The notes under the pieces: generated by a model
Database searches by the model: none
Seen by the model: the letters and a program-made list of their open reading frames with translations, nothing else
Told to the model about the DNA's origin: nothing
Made by a program: the position numbers and the translations under genes
Assembly (NCBI GenBank): GCA_030584005.1
Contig: CP129486.1
Span: 124,001 to 188,000 of the forward strand
Source: Bdellovibrionota bacterium
GTDB taxonomy: Bacteria > Bdellovibrionota_C > UBA2361 > JAFLCA01
Length of the DNA: 64,000 bases
Direction: 5' to 3'
Part shown: positions 35,994 to 45,826 of the stretch, piece by piece
Position numbering within the stretch: position 1 is the stretch's first letter
How the letters are laid out: each line of letters begins with the position of its first letter

Positions 35994-38903
35994 TCACTGA
36001 TAGCTGTCAATCGGAGGGCAGGTACAGACCAGATTCTTGTCGCCGAAACTGCTATCGACACAACCTACGGCAGGCCAGAACTTAAAGCTCTGTGCGCCGG
36101 TTGGAAACGCCGCCTGCTCACGTGAGTAGGGTCGGTTCCATTCACTTGCCACCACATCGAGCGCAGTGTGCGGCGCATTCTTAAGCGGGTTGTTGGTCCT
36201 ATCCATCTCCCCACGCTCGATTGCCTGCACTTCGTCAAAGATCTGCAGCATCGCATCACAGAATCTGTCTAACTCCTCTTTAGACTCGCTCTCCGTGGGC
36301 TCCACCATCATCGTTCCTGCCACCGGCCAGCTTACCGTGGGAGCATGGAATCCATAGTCCATTAAACGCTTGGCCACATCATCCACTTCGATACCGGCAC
36401 GGCGTTTCAGATCGCGCAGATCAATAATGCACTCGTGAGCGACAAATCCTGACCCGCCTCGGTACAAAGTCGGGTAGGCCTCCTGAAGCCTCTTGGCCAC
36501 ATAGTTGGCATTCAATATGGCCAGTGCCGTGGCACGCGAAAGTCCCCTGCTCCCCATCATTGCAATGTACATCCAGGAGATCGTCAGGATACTCGCGCTG
36601 CCCCATGGCGCTGCTGATACCGCCCCAACCCGTCCCTTGTGTCCGAGGTCCACTATCGGATGACCGGGCAGAAACGGCGCGAGATGCTCCCGCACCCCAA
36701 TCGGTCCCATCCCCGGTCCACCGCCGCCATGCGGGATGCAAAAGGTCTTATGCAAATTAATATGCCCTACATCCACACCGAGCTCGGCCGGCTTACAGTA
36801 GCCCACGAGAGCATTGAGATTCGCTCCATCCATGTACACCTGGCCGCCGTGCTCGTGGATGATATCGCAGATTGCGCGGATGCCTTCTTCGAATACCCCG
36901 TGCGTCGACGGATAAGTCACCATCACGCATCCTAAGGCCGCGCGGTATTCGTTCGCTTTGGCCCTCAGATCCTCAAGGTCAACGTTGCCCATGCTGTCGC
37001 ACTCGACGACCACCACCTTAAACCCAGCCATTACCGCACTCGCCGGATTGGTTCCGTGGGCCGATCGTGGAATCAAGCAGATGTTTCTATTCGCTTCGCC
37101 TCGACTTAGAAAGTACTCCCGAATGGCCAAAAGCCCCGCATACTCCCCCTGCGAGCCGGCGTTCGGCTGCAAGGATATGGCGCTATAGCCAGTAATATCC
37201 TGCAGCGCCGCCTCTAGTTCAGAAAATAGTTCATGGTACCCGCGCACCTGATCGGAAGGTACAAACGGGTGGATAGCTCCAAACTCAGCCCAGGTTACCG
37301 GCAGCATCTCACTGGTGGCATTGAGTTTCATGGTGCACGAGCCCAACGGGATCATGGCGGTCCCGAGGGAGAGATCCTTCGATTCAAGTCTTCGCAGGTA
37401 TCGCAGGAACTCAGTCTCTGAGTGATAACGATGGAACACCGGGTGTGAGAGGAAGTCGCTCCTGCGCTCCATGCCCTCCGGAATAGCGCTCTCGGCTCCG
37501 CTGTCCTTTGCTCCGAAGACCTGCAATAGAACGGCGAACTGCTCATCGGAGGTTGCCTCATCTAGAGAGATCGCAATCTCTGCGTCGCCGATAAAGCGCA
37601 GATTAATTTTAGCCGCCGCACAGCGTTTCTTCACCTCGGCTACCTTTGCCGCATCTCCCCTCACATGCACCGTATCGAAGAAGTGTTCGGAAAGGAGTGC
37701 GTACCCGGCCTCGGCAAGCGCCTTGGCGAGTCGACAGGCCAGAGTATGAACCCGCACCGCGATCGACCGTAGCCCTTCAGGTCCATGGTAGACGGCGTAC
37801 ATGCTCGCCATGATCGCAAGCAGCACCTGTGCGGTGCAAATGTTGGAGGTGGCCTTCTCCCGCCGGATGTGTTGTTCGCGGGTCTGCAGCGACAACCTAA
37901 GCGCGGGTCGACCCTTGGCGTCAATCGAAACCCCGACCAGCCTTCCCGGCATCAGCCGTTTGTGCTCGTCTTTGGTGGCAAAGAACGCCGCATGCGGGCC
38001 ACCAAAGCCAAGCGGTACGCCGAAGCGCTGCGCACTGCCCACCGCAATATCAGCTCCAAGCTCACCGGGCGGTGTGAGCAGCGTTAACGCCAACAGGTCG
38101 CAGGCCAGAGTGACCACTGCACCACTCGCATGAGCTGCTCCAACGAGTGCGCGCACATCGGTGAGGGCGCCGTTGGTGTCAGGGTACTGCAACAAAACCC
38201 CAAAGAATCCCTGATCAAGCTTGGTCTTCGATGCATCACCCACTATGACTTCAATCCCCAACGCCTTCGCCCGTGTGGCAACGATAGAAATCGTCTGTGG
38301 GTGGCAGCCGTTTGAGACAAAATAGCGCGGGGTGCCGTCAGCGGCTGCATTCTTAGAATAAATGGCAAGACTCATCGTCATCGCCTCTGCCGCCGCCGTA
38401 CCCTCATCGAGAAGCGATGCGTTTGAGACCGCGAGTCCGGTCAGCTCACAGATCATCGTCTGATAGTTGAGCAGCGCTTCAAGCCGACCCTGAGAGATCT
38501 CCGGCTGATATGGCGTGTATTGGGTGTACCAACCTGGGTTCTCAAGAATATTGCGCTGTATCACCGGTGGCGTAATGCAGTCGTAGTATCCCAGTCCCAA
38601 GTAGGATCTCCACAGCTGATTCTTATTGGCGATGGCGCGGAGACGGCCCAGTGCCTCCGCCTCGGTCAATCCAGCATCGTAGTGGCGCAGCGTTGTCGCG
38701 CTCTTACTGCGGATGGCCTTAGGCACTACACTATCCATGAAACTTTCAAGGGACCTCTGTGAGAGCGTCTTCAACATCGCATCGACATCGGCCTCTCGCG
38801 GGCCGATATGCCTTGCAACAAATGGGCTTGCTTCGCTTCGTCCTTGTACCACTTTTACCTCGCTCGATACCGTTCCATGCTCTGCAGACACCGTGTGCGA
38901 CAT
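35994..38903 (-). CDS. gcvP: Glycine dehydrogenase (decarboxylating), P-protein
   Basis: This PLP enzyme releases CO2 from glycine and passes the aminomethyl group to lipoyl-GcvH. At ~969 residues it is the full single-chain form with two homologous halves. The first half has [14 protein letters not shown] and [20 protein letters not shown]; the second has [20 protein letters not shown] and the PLP lysine in [20 protein letters not shown]. The ATG at 38903 has GGAG six bases upstream; starts 12 and 24 nt earlier are also open. It is the last gene of gcvT-gcvH-gcvP. Confidence 0.97.
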   Translation of the reverse strand: MSHTVSAEHGTVSSEVKVVQGRSEASPFVARHIGPREADVDAMLKTLSQRSLESFMDSVVPKAIRSKSATTLRHYDAGLTEAEALGRLRAIANKNQLWRSYLGLGYYDCITPPVIQRNILENPGWYTQYTPYQPEISQGRLEALLNYQTMICELTGLAVSNASLLDEGTAAAEAMTMSLAIYSKNAAADGTPRYFVSNGCHPQTISIVATRAKALGIEVIVGDASKTKLDQGFFGVLLQYPDTNGALTDVRALVGAAHASGAVVTLACDLLALTLLTPPGELGADIAVGSAQRFGVPLGFGGPHAAFFATKDEHKRLMPGRLVGVSIDAKGRPALRLSLQTREQHIRREKATSNICTAQVLLAIMASMYAVYHGPEGLRSIAVRVHTLACRLAKALAEAGYALLSEHFFDTVHVRGDAAKVAEVKKRCAAAKINLRFIGDAEIAISLDEATSDEQFAVLLQVFGAKDSGAESAIPEGMERRSDFLSHPVFHRYHSETEFLRYLRRLESKDLSLGTAMIPLGSCTMKLNATSEMLPVTWAEFGAIHPFVPSDQVRGYHELFSELEAALQDITGYSAISLQPNAGSQGEYAGLLAIREYFLSRGEANRNICLIPRSAHGTNPASAVMAGFKVVVVECDSMGNVDLEDLRAKANEYRAALGCVMVTYPSTHGVFEEGIRAICDIIHEHGGQVYMDGANLNALVGYCKPAELGVDVGHINLHKTFCIPHGGGGPGMGPIGVREHLAPFLPGHPIVDLGHKGRVGAVSAAPWGSASILTISWMYIAMMGSRGLSRATALAILNANYVAKRLQEAYPTLYRGGSGFVAHECIIDLRDLKRRAGIEVDDVAKRLMDYGFHAPTVSWPVAGTMMVEPTESESKEELDRFCDAMLQIFDEVQAIERGEMDRTNNPLKNAPHTALDVVASEWNRPYSREQAAFPTGAQSFKFWPAVGCVDSSFGDKNLVCTCPPIDSYQ

Positions 38904-38927
38904 ACTTCGCTCCATTCCCCCTCGCAA

Positions 38928-39311
38928 TTACTTGCCGGCCAAAAGATCCTGGTACTGTCCGGCAGAGAGCAGTACATGCAAGTCACTGTCCTTAGTCACC
39001 TCGATCTTGGCGATCCACCCCTGGCCATACGGATCCCGGTTAATCAATTCGGGGGAGTTCTTGAGCGCTTCGTTCACCGCCACAACCTTGCCACTTACCG
39101 GCGCATACACATCGGAGGCGGCCTTTGTTGATTCCACGACACACAGCGATTGCCCCTTCTCGACTGCCTTGCCCACTGCCGGGATGTCGGCAAAAACGAT
39201 GTCACCTAGCTCGCTCTGCGCAAAATGAGTAATACCGACGGTGGCAGTCTTGCCCTCCACCTTCAGCCACTCGTGGTCCTTCGTATACTGAAGCTGCTCT
39301 GGAATGCTCAT
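38928..39311 (-). CDS. gcvH: Glycine cleavage system H protein
   Basis: GcvH is the lipoyl carrier that shuttles the aminomethyl group between GcvP, GcvT and lipoamide dehydrogenase. The 127-residue product has the lipoylation lysine in VVESTKAASDVYAPVSGKVV and the family N-terminus YTKDHEWLKVEGKTATVGIT. The ATG follows a strong GGAGG. It sits 29 nt after gcvT and 24 nt before gcvP. Confidence 0.97.
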   Translation of the reverse strand: MSIPEQLQYTKDHEWLKVEGKTATVGITHFAQSELGDIVFADIPAVGKAVEKGQSLCVVESTKAASDVYAPVSGKVVAVNEALKNSPELINRDPYGQGWIAKIEVTKDSDLHVLLSAGQYQDLLAGK

Positions 39312-39340
39312 TTGTTCCTCCGCATAGACAGATCAAATCG

Positions 39341-40474
39341 TTACTTTCGTGAGTACAAGGGCTTCTTGACCACCGCACACTGCAGACGGCGGCCCCGCAC
39401 ATCAGCAAGAAGCTGTGTGCCTTCGGCGCTACAGGGCGACGCTACGATGGCGAGCCCGACCGAGCGATTTAGTGTAGGGGTCTTAGTGCCGCTAGTGACC
39501 CAGCCCACCTTGCTCCCTCCTCCATCGAAGAGTTGGTCTCCGTGGCGAGCGATCCCGGGATCCTTAACCTCGAATGCCACGAGAGTTCTCGGAGCACCCT
39601 CTTTTTTCTGACGAGCGAGCGTCTCGCTGCCAATAAACGCGCCCTTTTCCGGCTTCACAATCCAGCCCAATCCCGATTCAATCGCCGTGATATCTTCGCC
39701 AAGCTCATGCCCGTGCAGCGGGTAGCACGCTTCCAGCCGTAACGAGTCCCTGGCACCCAGCCCTGCCGGTACAAGCCCGTGCGGTTTCCCAAGTTCCAAA
39801 AGGCGGCTCCAAAGCTCCACTGTGCGTTCAGCGGAGATAAAAACCTCGAAGCCGTCCTCGCCGGTGTATCCGGTGCGGGCGCACACGACATCGGCCCCAA
39901 GAAAGGAGAACTGCGAGAAGAAAAAGGGTTTCAAGCCTGCGGCCTCAACGAAGGGGCCTCCCAGCAATGGCAGAATCTTGATCGCGTTTGGACCCTGGAT
40001 TGCGACCTGCCCAAAACTATCGCTGACATTCTCAAAGACAGCCTTGAAGCCCTTGCCATGCTCACAGAACCACTTGAAATCCCTCTCGGCATTCGAGGCG
40101 TTTACACAGACGAAGAAGCGCTCAGGCCCCACCCGGTACACAATAATATCGTCTACGACTCCGCCCTGTGGGTTTATGATCGCATTGTACTGGGCGCGCC
40201 CGTTCACAAGCACCGCCAGATTGTTGCAAGTCATCCACTGAATAGCTTTTTCGGCTTCTGGGCCGCTCACCCAGATCTCACCCATGTGGCTCACATCGAA
40301 GAGTCCGGCCTGCTGTCTCACCGCATGGTGCTCTGCGATGACGCCTGCGTATTGAACCGGCATCTCCCATCCAGCGAAGGGCACCATCTTGGCGCCCAAA
40401 TCAACATGTGACTGATAGAGTGGAGTACGGCGGAGAGGCTCGGACGGTGAATCAGAAAGGTGTGCGGCTTCCAT
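39341..40474 (-). CDS. gcvT: Aminomethyltransferase (glycine cleavage T protein)
   Basis: GcvT transfers the methylene group to tetrahydrofolate, giving 5,10-methylene-THF and ammonia. Motifs include MVPFAGWEMPVQYAGVIAEH, GLFDVSHMGEIWVSGPEAE and the folate-site run RTGYTGEDGFEVFI, with LRLEACYPLHGHEL and the C-terminal VGWVTSGTKTPTLNRSVGLA. It is first of the gcv operon. I looked for a glycine riboswitch in the 99-nt leader and saw none. FolD at 51070-51981 could use its product. Confidence 0.96.
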   Translation of the reverse strand: MEAAHLSDSPSEPLRRTPLYQSHVDLGAKMVPFAGWEMPVQYAGVIAEHHAVRQQAGLFDVSHMGEIWVSGPEAEKAIQWMTCNNLAVLVNGRAQYNAIINPQGGVVDDIIVYRVGPERFFVCVNASNAERDFKWFCEHGKGFKAVFENVSDSFGQVAIQGPNAIKILPLLGGPFVEAAGLKPFFFSQFSFLGADVVCARTGYTGEDGFEVFISAERTVELWSRLLELGKPHGLVPAGLGARDSLRLEACYPLHGHELGEDITAIESGLGWIVKPEKGAFIGSETLARQKKEGAPRTLVAFEVKDPGIARHGDQLFDGGGSKVGWVTSGTKTPTLNRSVGLAIVASPCSAEGTQLLADVRGRRLQCAVVKKPLYSRK

Positions 40475-40573
40475 GGCGAGATTACTGAACTTACCCGCCC
40501 CGGAGTCTCGCAGATGGACCCCGCATTTACAAGGGTCAGGGCCAGCCGAACCATTTGGTAGCCCTCCCCGAGG

Positions 40574-41299
40574 CTACTTCCGCCCCATCAAAAATGTCGG
40601 ATCGGGGTAGGCAGCGCGTACGGCTGGGCTATCGAAACTAGAGTAGCCATCCAGTGCCGCCAGTCCGCCTTTGGAGAGCTCCTCAAAGTGTCGTGGCTCC
40701 ACTACTTGGACATGCAGGTGGGGGAACCAATTGCCGTTATGAGGGGGGGCTCCCACCCTGGCAAACAGCGCACCCGGCTCCAGCCTGGCACCGGGCTGTA
40801 CTGCCACTTCGGAGAGATGGGCATAAATCGCAAAGTAACCACCATAGGCGCCGCTCGTTAAGCGCACTATGACCCTCGGTCCCCATCCGCCGCTTAGGTC
40901 GTGGTCATCGTCCACTAACACGACTTCGCCAGCCTGGGTGGCAGCGACCGCCGTCCCTGCCGCCACGTTGACGTCGACCCCCAGGTGATAAAACTTGCGA
41001 TCGCGCTCAAGGTAGCTCCCTGCCCATAGGTTCTCACGCCACTCGAAATAGCCTCCATACGTAGCGGCAACCCCCAACCGGCGATGCAACGCCTCAACCA
41101 TCTGCTGACAGATGAGCGGATCGAGCAGCTGGTTCGTTGAGGCAATGTCCTCGCCGGCGCTGCGCTCACTGTTCCAGCGCTTGGCCTCGGTGTTGAGATC
41201 GACGAGCGCCCAGGCGGACTGCATGAACTCCGGAACTATTCTCATTGCTCTCAGCAAAACGAAAAAATTTTTGACATAGCCGAAGTAATCCTTTACCAC
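40574..41299 (-). CDS. M23-family (LytM-like) metallopeptidase, no signal peptide
   Basis: The zinc site of the M23 peptidase fold is complete: HLGVDVNVAAGTAV (HxxxD) and FPHLHVQVV (HxH). No export signal or membrane helix precedes it, unlike wall hydrolases. The sequence around the site, the NGNWFPHLH turn and the final YPDPTFLMG are shared with the product at 62932-63513, so the two are paralogues. This short type resembles the M23 module found fused to class III aminotransferases. The substrate is unknown. GTG at 41299 is used; ATG at 41245 is possible. Confidence 0.78.
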   Translation of the reverse strand: MVKDYFGYVKNFFVLLRAMRIVPEFMQSAWALVDLNTEAKRWNSERSAGEDIASTNQLLDPLICQQMVEALHRRLGVAATYGGYFEWRENLWAGSYLERDRKFYHLGVDVNVAAGTAVAATQAGEVVLVDDDHDLSGGWGPRVIVRLTSGAYGGYFAIYAHLSEVAVQPGARLEPGALFARVGAPPHNGNWFPHLHVQVVEPRHFEELSKGGLAALDGYSSFDSPAVRAAYPDPTFLMGRK

Positions 41300-41311
41300 A
41301 AAGATTCACGA

Positions 41312-42280
41312 TTGTCCTTTGATGAGAGAGGAATAGCAGAGTTGTTCGAATCGCATTTGGCAGCACGCCACTTCGGAGATGGTCAGCAGCTCCCTCGATC
41401 AATCTCGGAACATCATGTTCTTCATCAGGCGCTGCAGCACAATAATGGCGCCCCCTCCAACCGCCCCTCCGCGGCGCTTAGTTGCGAGCTGCTAGACCTT
41501 AGTGCAGCAGTTAGAGCCGGGGTGCCTCGCGCCGTTGCAATGCTTGGACAGTACTACCCACTGTTTTGCGAAGCGTTCCCAGACCCCGATACACGCTCGA
41601 CATTTGAAGAATGCTTGCGGGATCTGCGGCATTCTAATTTCCACATTCAGGTGGTTGTGGCCAACGGTCAGGTCGTAGGAGGACTGCACTGGTGGTTAAT
41701 CGATGTTCCGAGCATCCAAGCACAAGCGGGCCAAGACCCGGCACACGATGGCGAGCGGGCGCTGCGCCTGGGAGTTGAGGAGCACATCTGGGTAGACCGG
41801 ACTATGCGTGGTCTGGGCGTCGGACACACTCTCGATCAACACCTCAGGGCTCGTTTGCGAACGCTGGGTGCTGATGCCGTTCTCAGCGAACTCAAGAATC
41901 CATTCACGATGGAGCTGGCTGACAGAGTTTCGGATCTTGCAATCGGCCAATCTCCGGAGGCTCGTCTTAGGTTCTTTCAGCGCCAGGGTCGCCTGCTCCT
42001 CAACGCATCCTACAAGCAGCTGGCGCTTCGCGCAGATGCTGCGCCGCTTGATGGAATGGTACTCACGGTCGAGCCCCTGCGTTTGGGATTTTTGGAGATG
42101 ACGCGGTCACAGTATCGCAGCTTCTTACGGGAGTACTTTTCGCGGATCCGCGGGACAGAGTACGATATCGAAGCCGATCCAACCTATCGCGATCTTGTCG
42201 ACACGCTGGTCGCAAACGACGACGACCGAATCCCGTTTGTCGAGTTGGATGAAACCCACCTACGTATGGGGGTTCGGTGA
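41312..42280 (+). CDS. GNAT-like N-acetyltransferase
   Basis: The middle (~115-200) has the GNAT acetyl-CoA pattern: EEHIWVDRTMRGLGVGHTLDQHL contains R-x-L-G-x-G before a helix, followed by GADAVLSELKNP. A C-terminal ~100 residues (LLLNASYKQLALRADAAPLDG...) are of unknown fold. The frame opens at TTG 41312 with no clear ribosome site, only 12 nt from the divergent M23 start, so the true start is uncertain. The substrate is unknown. Confidence 0.65.
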   Translation: MSFDERGIAELFESHLAARHFGDGQQLPRSISEHHVLHQALQHNNGAPSNRPSAALSCELLDLSAAVRAGVPRAVAMLGQYYPLFCEAFPDPDTRSTFEECLRDLRHSNFHIQVVVANGQVVGGLHWWLIDVPSIQAQAGQDPAHDGERALRLGVEEHIWVDRTMRGLGVGHTLDQHLRARLRTLGADAVLSELKNPFTMELADRVSDLAIGQSPEARLRFFQRQGRLLLNASYKQLALRADAAPLDGMVLTVEPLRLGFLEMTRSQYRSFLREYFSRIRGTEYDIEADPTYRDLVDTLVANDDDRIPFVELDETHLRMGVR

Positions 42281-42346
42281 CAGCCAGTCCGGACTTGGAA
42301 GTGCTCTGGATCTCCTGAGTCGCAACGCTTGTCGCACGCTTCCGTG

Positions 42347-43450
42347 CTAAGAATCGCCATGATCCGCCAGCGTCTCAATGCGTTCCCCACGTATCTGTTT
42401 CGCCACCACTTTGAAGTTGAACCCCGGACCCTCCGGAGAACTATCGAATCGATACCGCGCCGCGCTTCCGAGCTCTACCCCCTGCTCCTTTCTCAACGCA
42501 TCAAGCAGTGTACTATCCTCCTGAGTATCCGGACGGCGGTCTATTACGCGCGCCAGCAGCTCGGCAAAATCATAGCCATTGGCCGCCCAGGCCACCTGCA
42601 GATCGTTGCCGAAGGTGGCTTTATATCTCGCGACAAAATCTGGATCGACATATGGAGCTGCAAACACAGCGCCATCCATAGCGCCGGCGGCATCACGTAC
42701 CTCCTGCACACTATCAAAGAAATCTGTGCCGAAGGTCACCGGTCGATAGTTCAACTGGGCGCTTTGCCGGTAGAATTGGCTGATTTGCCCGCTCATTAAG
42801 AACACACCGAGCGCATCATAGGAGCGGTTCTTTAGCTTTGCGATTGTGCTCTTGAAGTCGGTATCTCCGGGGGCATAGGTGTCAACAATCTCCAGGACCT
42901 CATCTGCTCTTAAGTTCTTGCGCATGCCGTCAATAACTCCATCAATGAAGGCTATGTCTGTCTTGACGAGCGCCATGCGCTTTAAGCCCTTCGCGCGCAG
43001 GTAGCGCAGCAAGGCCTGGGACACCATCTCGTTATAGTAGCAGTATCGGAGGACAAATTGTCTTCCAGCCGAGACGGAACGCTCGCTGGAGACAGCGAGT
43101 AGCGGGAAGCGCTGCGCCTCGGCCACCGGTGCAACGGCCTGGTTGGGGCCAAATCCCCAAGAATAGACTAGCTGTACACCGCTGGTGCTTCGAAGCTTCT
43201 GGAAACTCGAAAGTGCAATCTTGTTGTCATACTGCGAATCTTCAAACAGGAACTCTATCCTGTGGAAGCGGTCAGGGTGATCTCTGCGCGCCAATTCAAG
43301 ACCGTTCCTTGCTGCCACACCGAACTCGGCGACAGGCCCGCTAAGGGGCAAGAGCGCCGCTACCTTGATCGGCTGGGCCGACTCGGCAGACACGGAAACC
43401 ACCTGCCAGAAACAGAGTAAAGTTACTGCAAAGAAAGTCTTGGGTAACAT
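42347..43450 (-). CDS. ABC transporter substrate-binding protein (Peripla_BP_6), second copy type
   Basis: This periplasmic binding protein has a Sec signal (FFAVTLLCFWQVVSVSAE) and a type I fold starting IKVAALLPLSGPVAEFGVAARNG, the Leu/Ile/Val-receptor pattern. VYSWGFGPNQAVAPVAEAQ and AFIDGVIDGMRKNL are typical lobe segments. Length (367 aa) and architecture match the protein at 4178-5251, although the two are well diverged. Again no permease or ATPase genes are adjacent. The ligand is unknown. Confidence 0.82.
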   Translation of the reverse strand: MLPKTFFAVTLLCFWQVVSVSAESAQPIKVAALLPLSGPVAEFGVAARNGLELARRDHPDRFHRIEFLFEDSQYDNKIALSSFQKLRSTSGVQLVYSWGFGPNQAVAPVAEAQRFPLLAVSSERSVSAGRQFVLRYCYYNEMVSQALLRYLRAKGLKRMALVKTDIAFIDGVIDGMRKNLRADEVLEIVDTYAPGDTDFKSTIAKLKNRSYDALGVFLMSGQISQFYRQSAQLNYRPVTFGTDFFDSVQEVRDAAGAMDGAVFAAPYVDPDFVARYKATFGNDLQVAWAANGYDFAELLARVIDRRPDTQEDSTLLDALRKEQGVELGSAARYRFDSSPEGPGFNFKVVAKQIRGERIETLADHGDS

Positions 43451-43602
43451 AGAGCGCGGTGAGAGTAAGCCTGGCTACAATATCAGCTTCATTCAGCCCT
43501 GTAAGGTCATATGACATCGCGACTCAATTCTTCTCCCCTCCTCTCCGCCTGAGACTTCCTCGGCACCAAGGAGAGTAGATGCAATAGGCCGCTCCCACGC
43601 TC

Positions 43603-44430
43603 TTAAGCGGCGCTGGCGTTGCGGTCCTGTCCCGCCTTTACCTTTTCGATGAGCTTCTTGGCGAGTTCCTGTACTTTCTCAATCGGACTATCGAAGATGG
43701 CAAGAATATCCTGACACGCCTTCAGCTTTTGGGCCTTTTTTTGGGGGTCGCTCTCATAGCGCTCGGTAACGACCCGCGTTCCCTCGACAAGCAAGCGCGG
43801 ACTCCAGCCACCTGCAGTGGCGCGATCCGGATCGAGTCCCCATGCTCGCAAGAGGAGCGCAGAACCCACCCGCAATTTATCGGCTGCTTCTGCCAAGGCG
43901 TTCCAGCCGAGATTGCCCGAATGCGCATCTAGATCAGCACTGTGCTCGTGCAAATAGATGAGGACTTTAAGACGCTCGGCGCCTGCCGCCTCAATTATGG
44001 GAACAGTAAGGCCGGCAGCGCGTGGTGTTAAGCGCACGACGGCGTTCGGGTTGCCTCCCTGCGCGAGTGCATTTTCAATCTGTGCTATGGCAGCATCTTG
44101 ATCGATCGGTCTTTGCGCCAGGTCGAGCCCAAGGGCTCCAAGCGCGATCACCAGGTCCGCGGGGTGGTGAGATACCTTGATTCGACTATCGTTCTGTACG
44201 GAGTCATCGCCGATTATCTCCGTGTCGGCCGCCTGAGGAGTGGGTTCAGACGATTCACCGTCCGACGTGTTTGTTGGGATAATTTCAGTATCACTGTTAG
44301 TTATCGGGCTGTTTGCGGGGTGGGTGCTGCCGGGAAAGCAGGCAGAGGGCAGCTGTTCGGAAGCTGCTGTCGGGACAAATGCAACTACTGCTGGGGGGGC
44401 CGGTGGATTAGAGAAGCCTGGTCCGCTCAT
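43603..44430 (-). CDS. Ankyrin-repeat-like protein with disordered N-terminus
   Basis: The first ~90 residues are Pro/Ser/Thr-rich and acidic. Residues ~95-210 contain ankyrin-like pieces (ALAQGGNPNAVVRLTPRAAG, VPIIEAAGAERLKVLIYLHEHSADLDAHSG, GWNALAEAAD). A Lys-rich helical tail follows. Ankyrin repeats mediate protein contacts; no catalytic domain is seen. ATG at 44430 has AGGA close upstream. The open frame reaches 44475, just 6 nt from a MITE end at 44482, so the element may have replaced the native promoter. Confidence 0.6.
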   Translation of the reverse strand: MSGPGFSNPPAPPAVVAFVPTAASEQLPSACFPGSTHPANSPITNSDTEIIPTNTSDGESSEPTPQAADTEIIGDDSVQNDSRIKVSHHPADLVIALGALGLDLAQRPIDQDAAIAQIENALAQGGNPNAVVRLTPRAAGLTVPIIEAAGAERLKVLIYLHEHSADLDAHSGNLGWNALAEAADKLRVGSALLLRAWGLDPDRATAGGWSPRLLVEGTRVVTERYESDPQKKAQKLKACQDILAIFDSPIEKVQELAKKLIEKVKAGQDRNASAA

Positions 44431-44481
44431 TCGTCCTATTATTACCGAAAGGCCAGTCCTAAGGCTATCTTCCAAGGCCGA

Positions 44482-44706
44482 TTTCCTCAGTGACTCGGCG
44501 TAACTTTAGTCAACTTAAAGGAAGTAAGAGTTGCCTGCCGTAATCACGGTTAACGACCCGAATTTACTGGCGAAATCTTGTTCGTTTCGATGTCGGCCCC
44601 TTGGCAAGTTCAGAAAAAGACTTCTTTTCATGCAAATTCAACTAGTTATGGCTGCTGCAAGCGATTACTTTAAGTAGACTAAAGCTGCACCGAGTCACTG
44701 AGGAAA
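44482..44706. mobile_element. MITE-like element, copy 1 (225 bp, 39-bp terminal inverted repeats)
   Basis: The left end starts TTTCCTCAGTGACTCGG and the inverted right end ends CCGAGTCACTGAGGAAA; the 39-bp arms differ at about four positions. The interior has no gene. A second element of 226 bp with the same ends is at 63661-63886. Target-site duplication was not obvious. It occupies most of the gap between the ankyrin-like gene and the plus-strand gene at 44834. Confidence 0.85.
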
Positions 44707-44833
44707 TTTGGGAAATTTGGAGGTTCCGTACCTATCCCACATCTACACCGGAGGCCGCGTATCACATTTGGGCAGGCATCCCCATAACACCATTGAAATA
44801 ATTCACTCATCCACTGCAACTTAAGCGGCTTTC

Positions 44834-45781
44834 ATGTTCCAGCAAACCTTACTCACTGACGCCCAATTGAAGATCATGGAACGAGGCTCCCCGGGGCTAT
44901 TGACTGATTATCTGCAGCAACAGGCTGCACACGGCGTAACTCGGCAGCTTGCAGCCCTGGGGCTGTTGCTGCACGCGCGTGCTTCCCACGACGCTGCCTG
45001 CGAAAAGACCCCCAACTGTCTGGAGCGCCTCTCTGGAATGCTCGATGCGCAATCTGCCCTATTGGCGCGGGAGCTTACTGCTCTGGCCGATGGGAAGCAT
45101 CCGGGCGAGCTGACCACCATGCTCTCACAAATGCACGGCCTGACCACTTCAGAAGACGTTGCACTGATGTTGGTTACTCATGCCAAGACTTTGCTGGTCC
45201 TAGATGGGCTGCAATCCAACCTGGGTCACGATCGCATTTCCGAGCACGCGGAGGCTGGGTTATTAGGGGCCGTGCAGCGCCTCGCCGATCACAAAGACTC
45301 CGCTGTGCGCCAAATGGTCATCGAATGCCAAACACTCGCCGGTAGACAAGCGGATTTTATGGCCCATGGAGCACGCGGCCTTGAGTTGGCCGATTTGACG
45401 GCCAGTAAGGTTGCCGATCATAGAATGCGCGAGTTTATAACTCCGACCCCAGAACAGCTCCATGCACTGGAGAAGGGATTTACCGGGCTGCACTTTACCG
45501 TCCCCAGCGGTTTCTCAAGATTGACGGTACAGTGCGAAGGTCTAGATGTGCAGGCAACAATTCTTACCCAAAATGAGCGTGGAACCATGCGCATCACGGC
45601 GCACCCACTGGGTCAACCCGACCATGTGCGTCTTGACCTGAGCACTTTCCCCTGCGGACTCGTGGGAGATATGGGAGAAGGAGTACTGCCTCAACCAAGA
45701 GAGGGCGGTTCCCTCTATTTCCGCAACCTTCCGTCTGGGCACTCCTATACCTTTTTGCCGCTCGCCGATATCGCATCTTAA
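44834..45781 (+). CDS. Hypothetical cytoplasmic protein, 315 aa
   Basis: I do not recognise it. The first ~210 residues look all-helical (QQQAAHGVTRQLAALGLLLHARASHDAACE). The last ~100 appear beta-rich (FTVPSGFSRLTVQCEGLDVQ, GTMRITAHPLGQPDHVRLD). There is no signal peptide or membrane helix. The start ATG has only a weak upstream site. It stands alone between a MITE and the convergent DUF1501 gene. Confidence 0.55.
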   Translation: MFQQTLLTDAQLKIMERGSPGLLTDYLQQQAAHGVTRQLAALGLLLHARASHDAACEKTPNCLERLSGMLDAQSALLARELTALADGKHPGELTTMLSQMHGLTTSEDVALMLVTHAKTLLVLDGLQSNLGHDRISEHAEAGLLGAVQRLADHKDSAVRQMVIECQTLAGRQADFMAHGARGLELADLTASKVADHRMREFITPTPEQLHALEKGFTGLHFTVPSGFSRLTVQCEGLDVQATILTQNERGTMRITAHPLGQPDHVRLDLSTFPCGLVGDMGEGVLPQPREGGSLYFRNLPSGHSYTFLPLADIAS

Positions 45782-45826
45782 TTGGGGAACCCGTCCTTCT
45801 TTCTTAGTGGAGGCTCTCCCCCATAA

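Noticed and set aside
40475-40573. Glycine riboswitch upstream of gcvT
   Set aside because: The leader is short and I could not see the conserved core of the aptamer.
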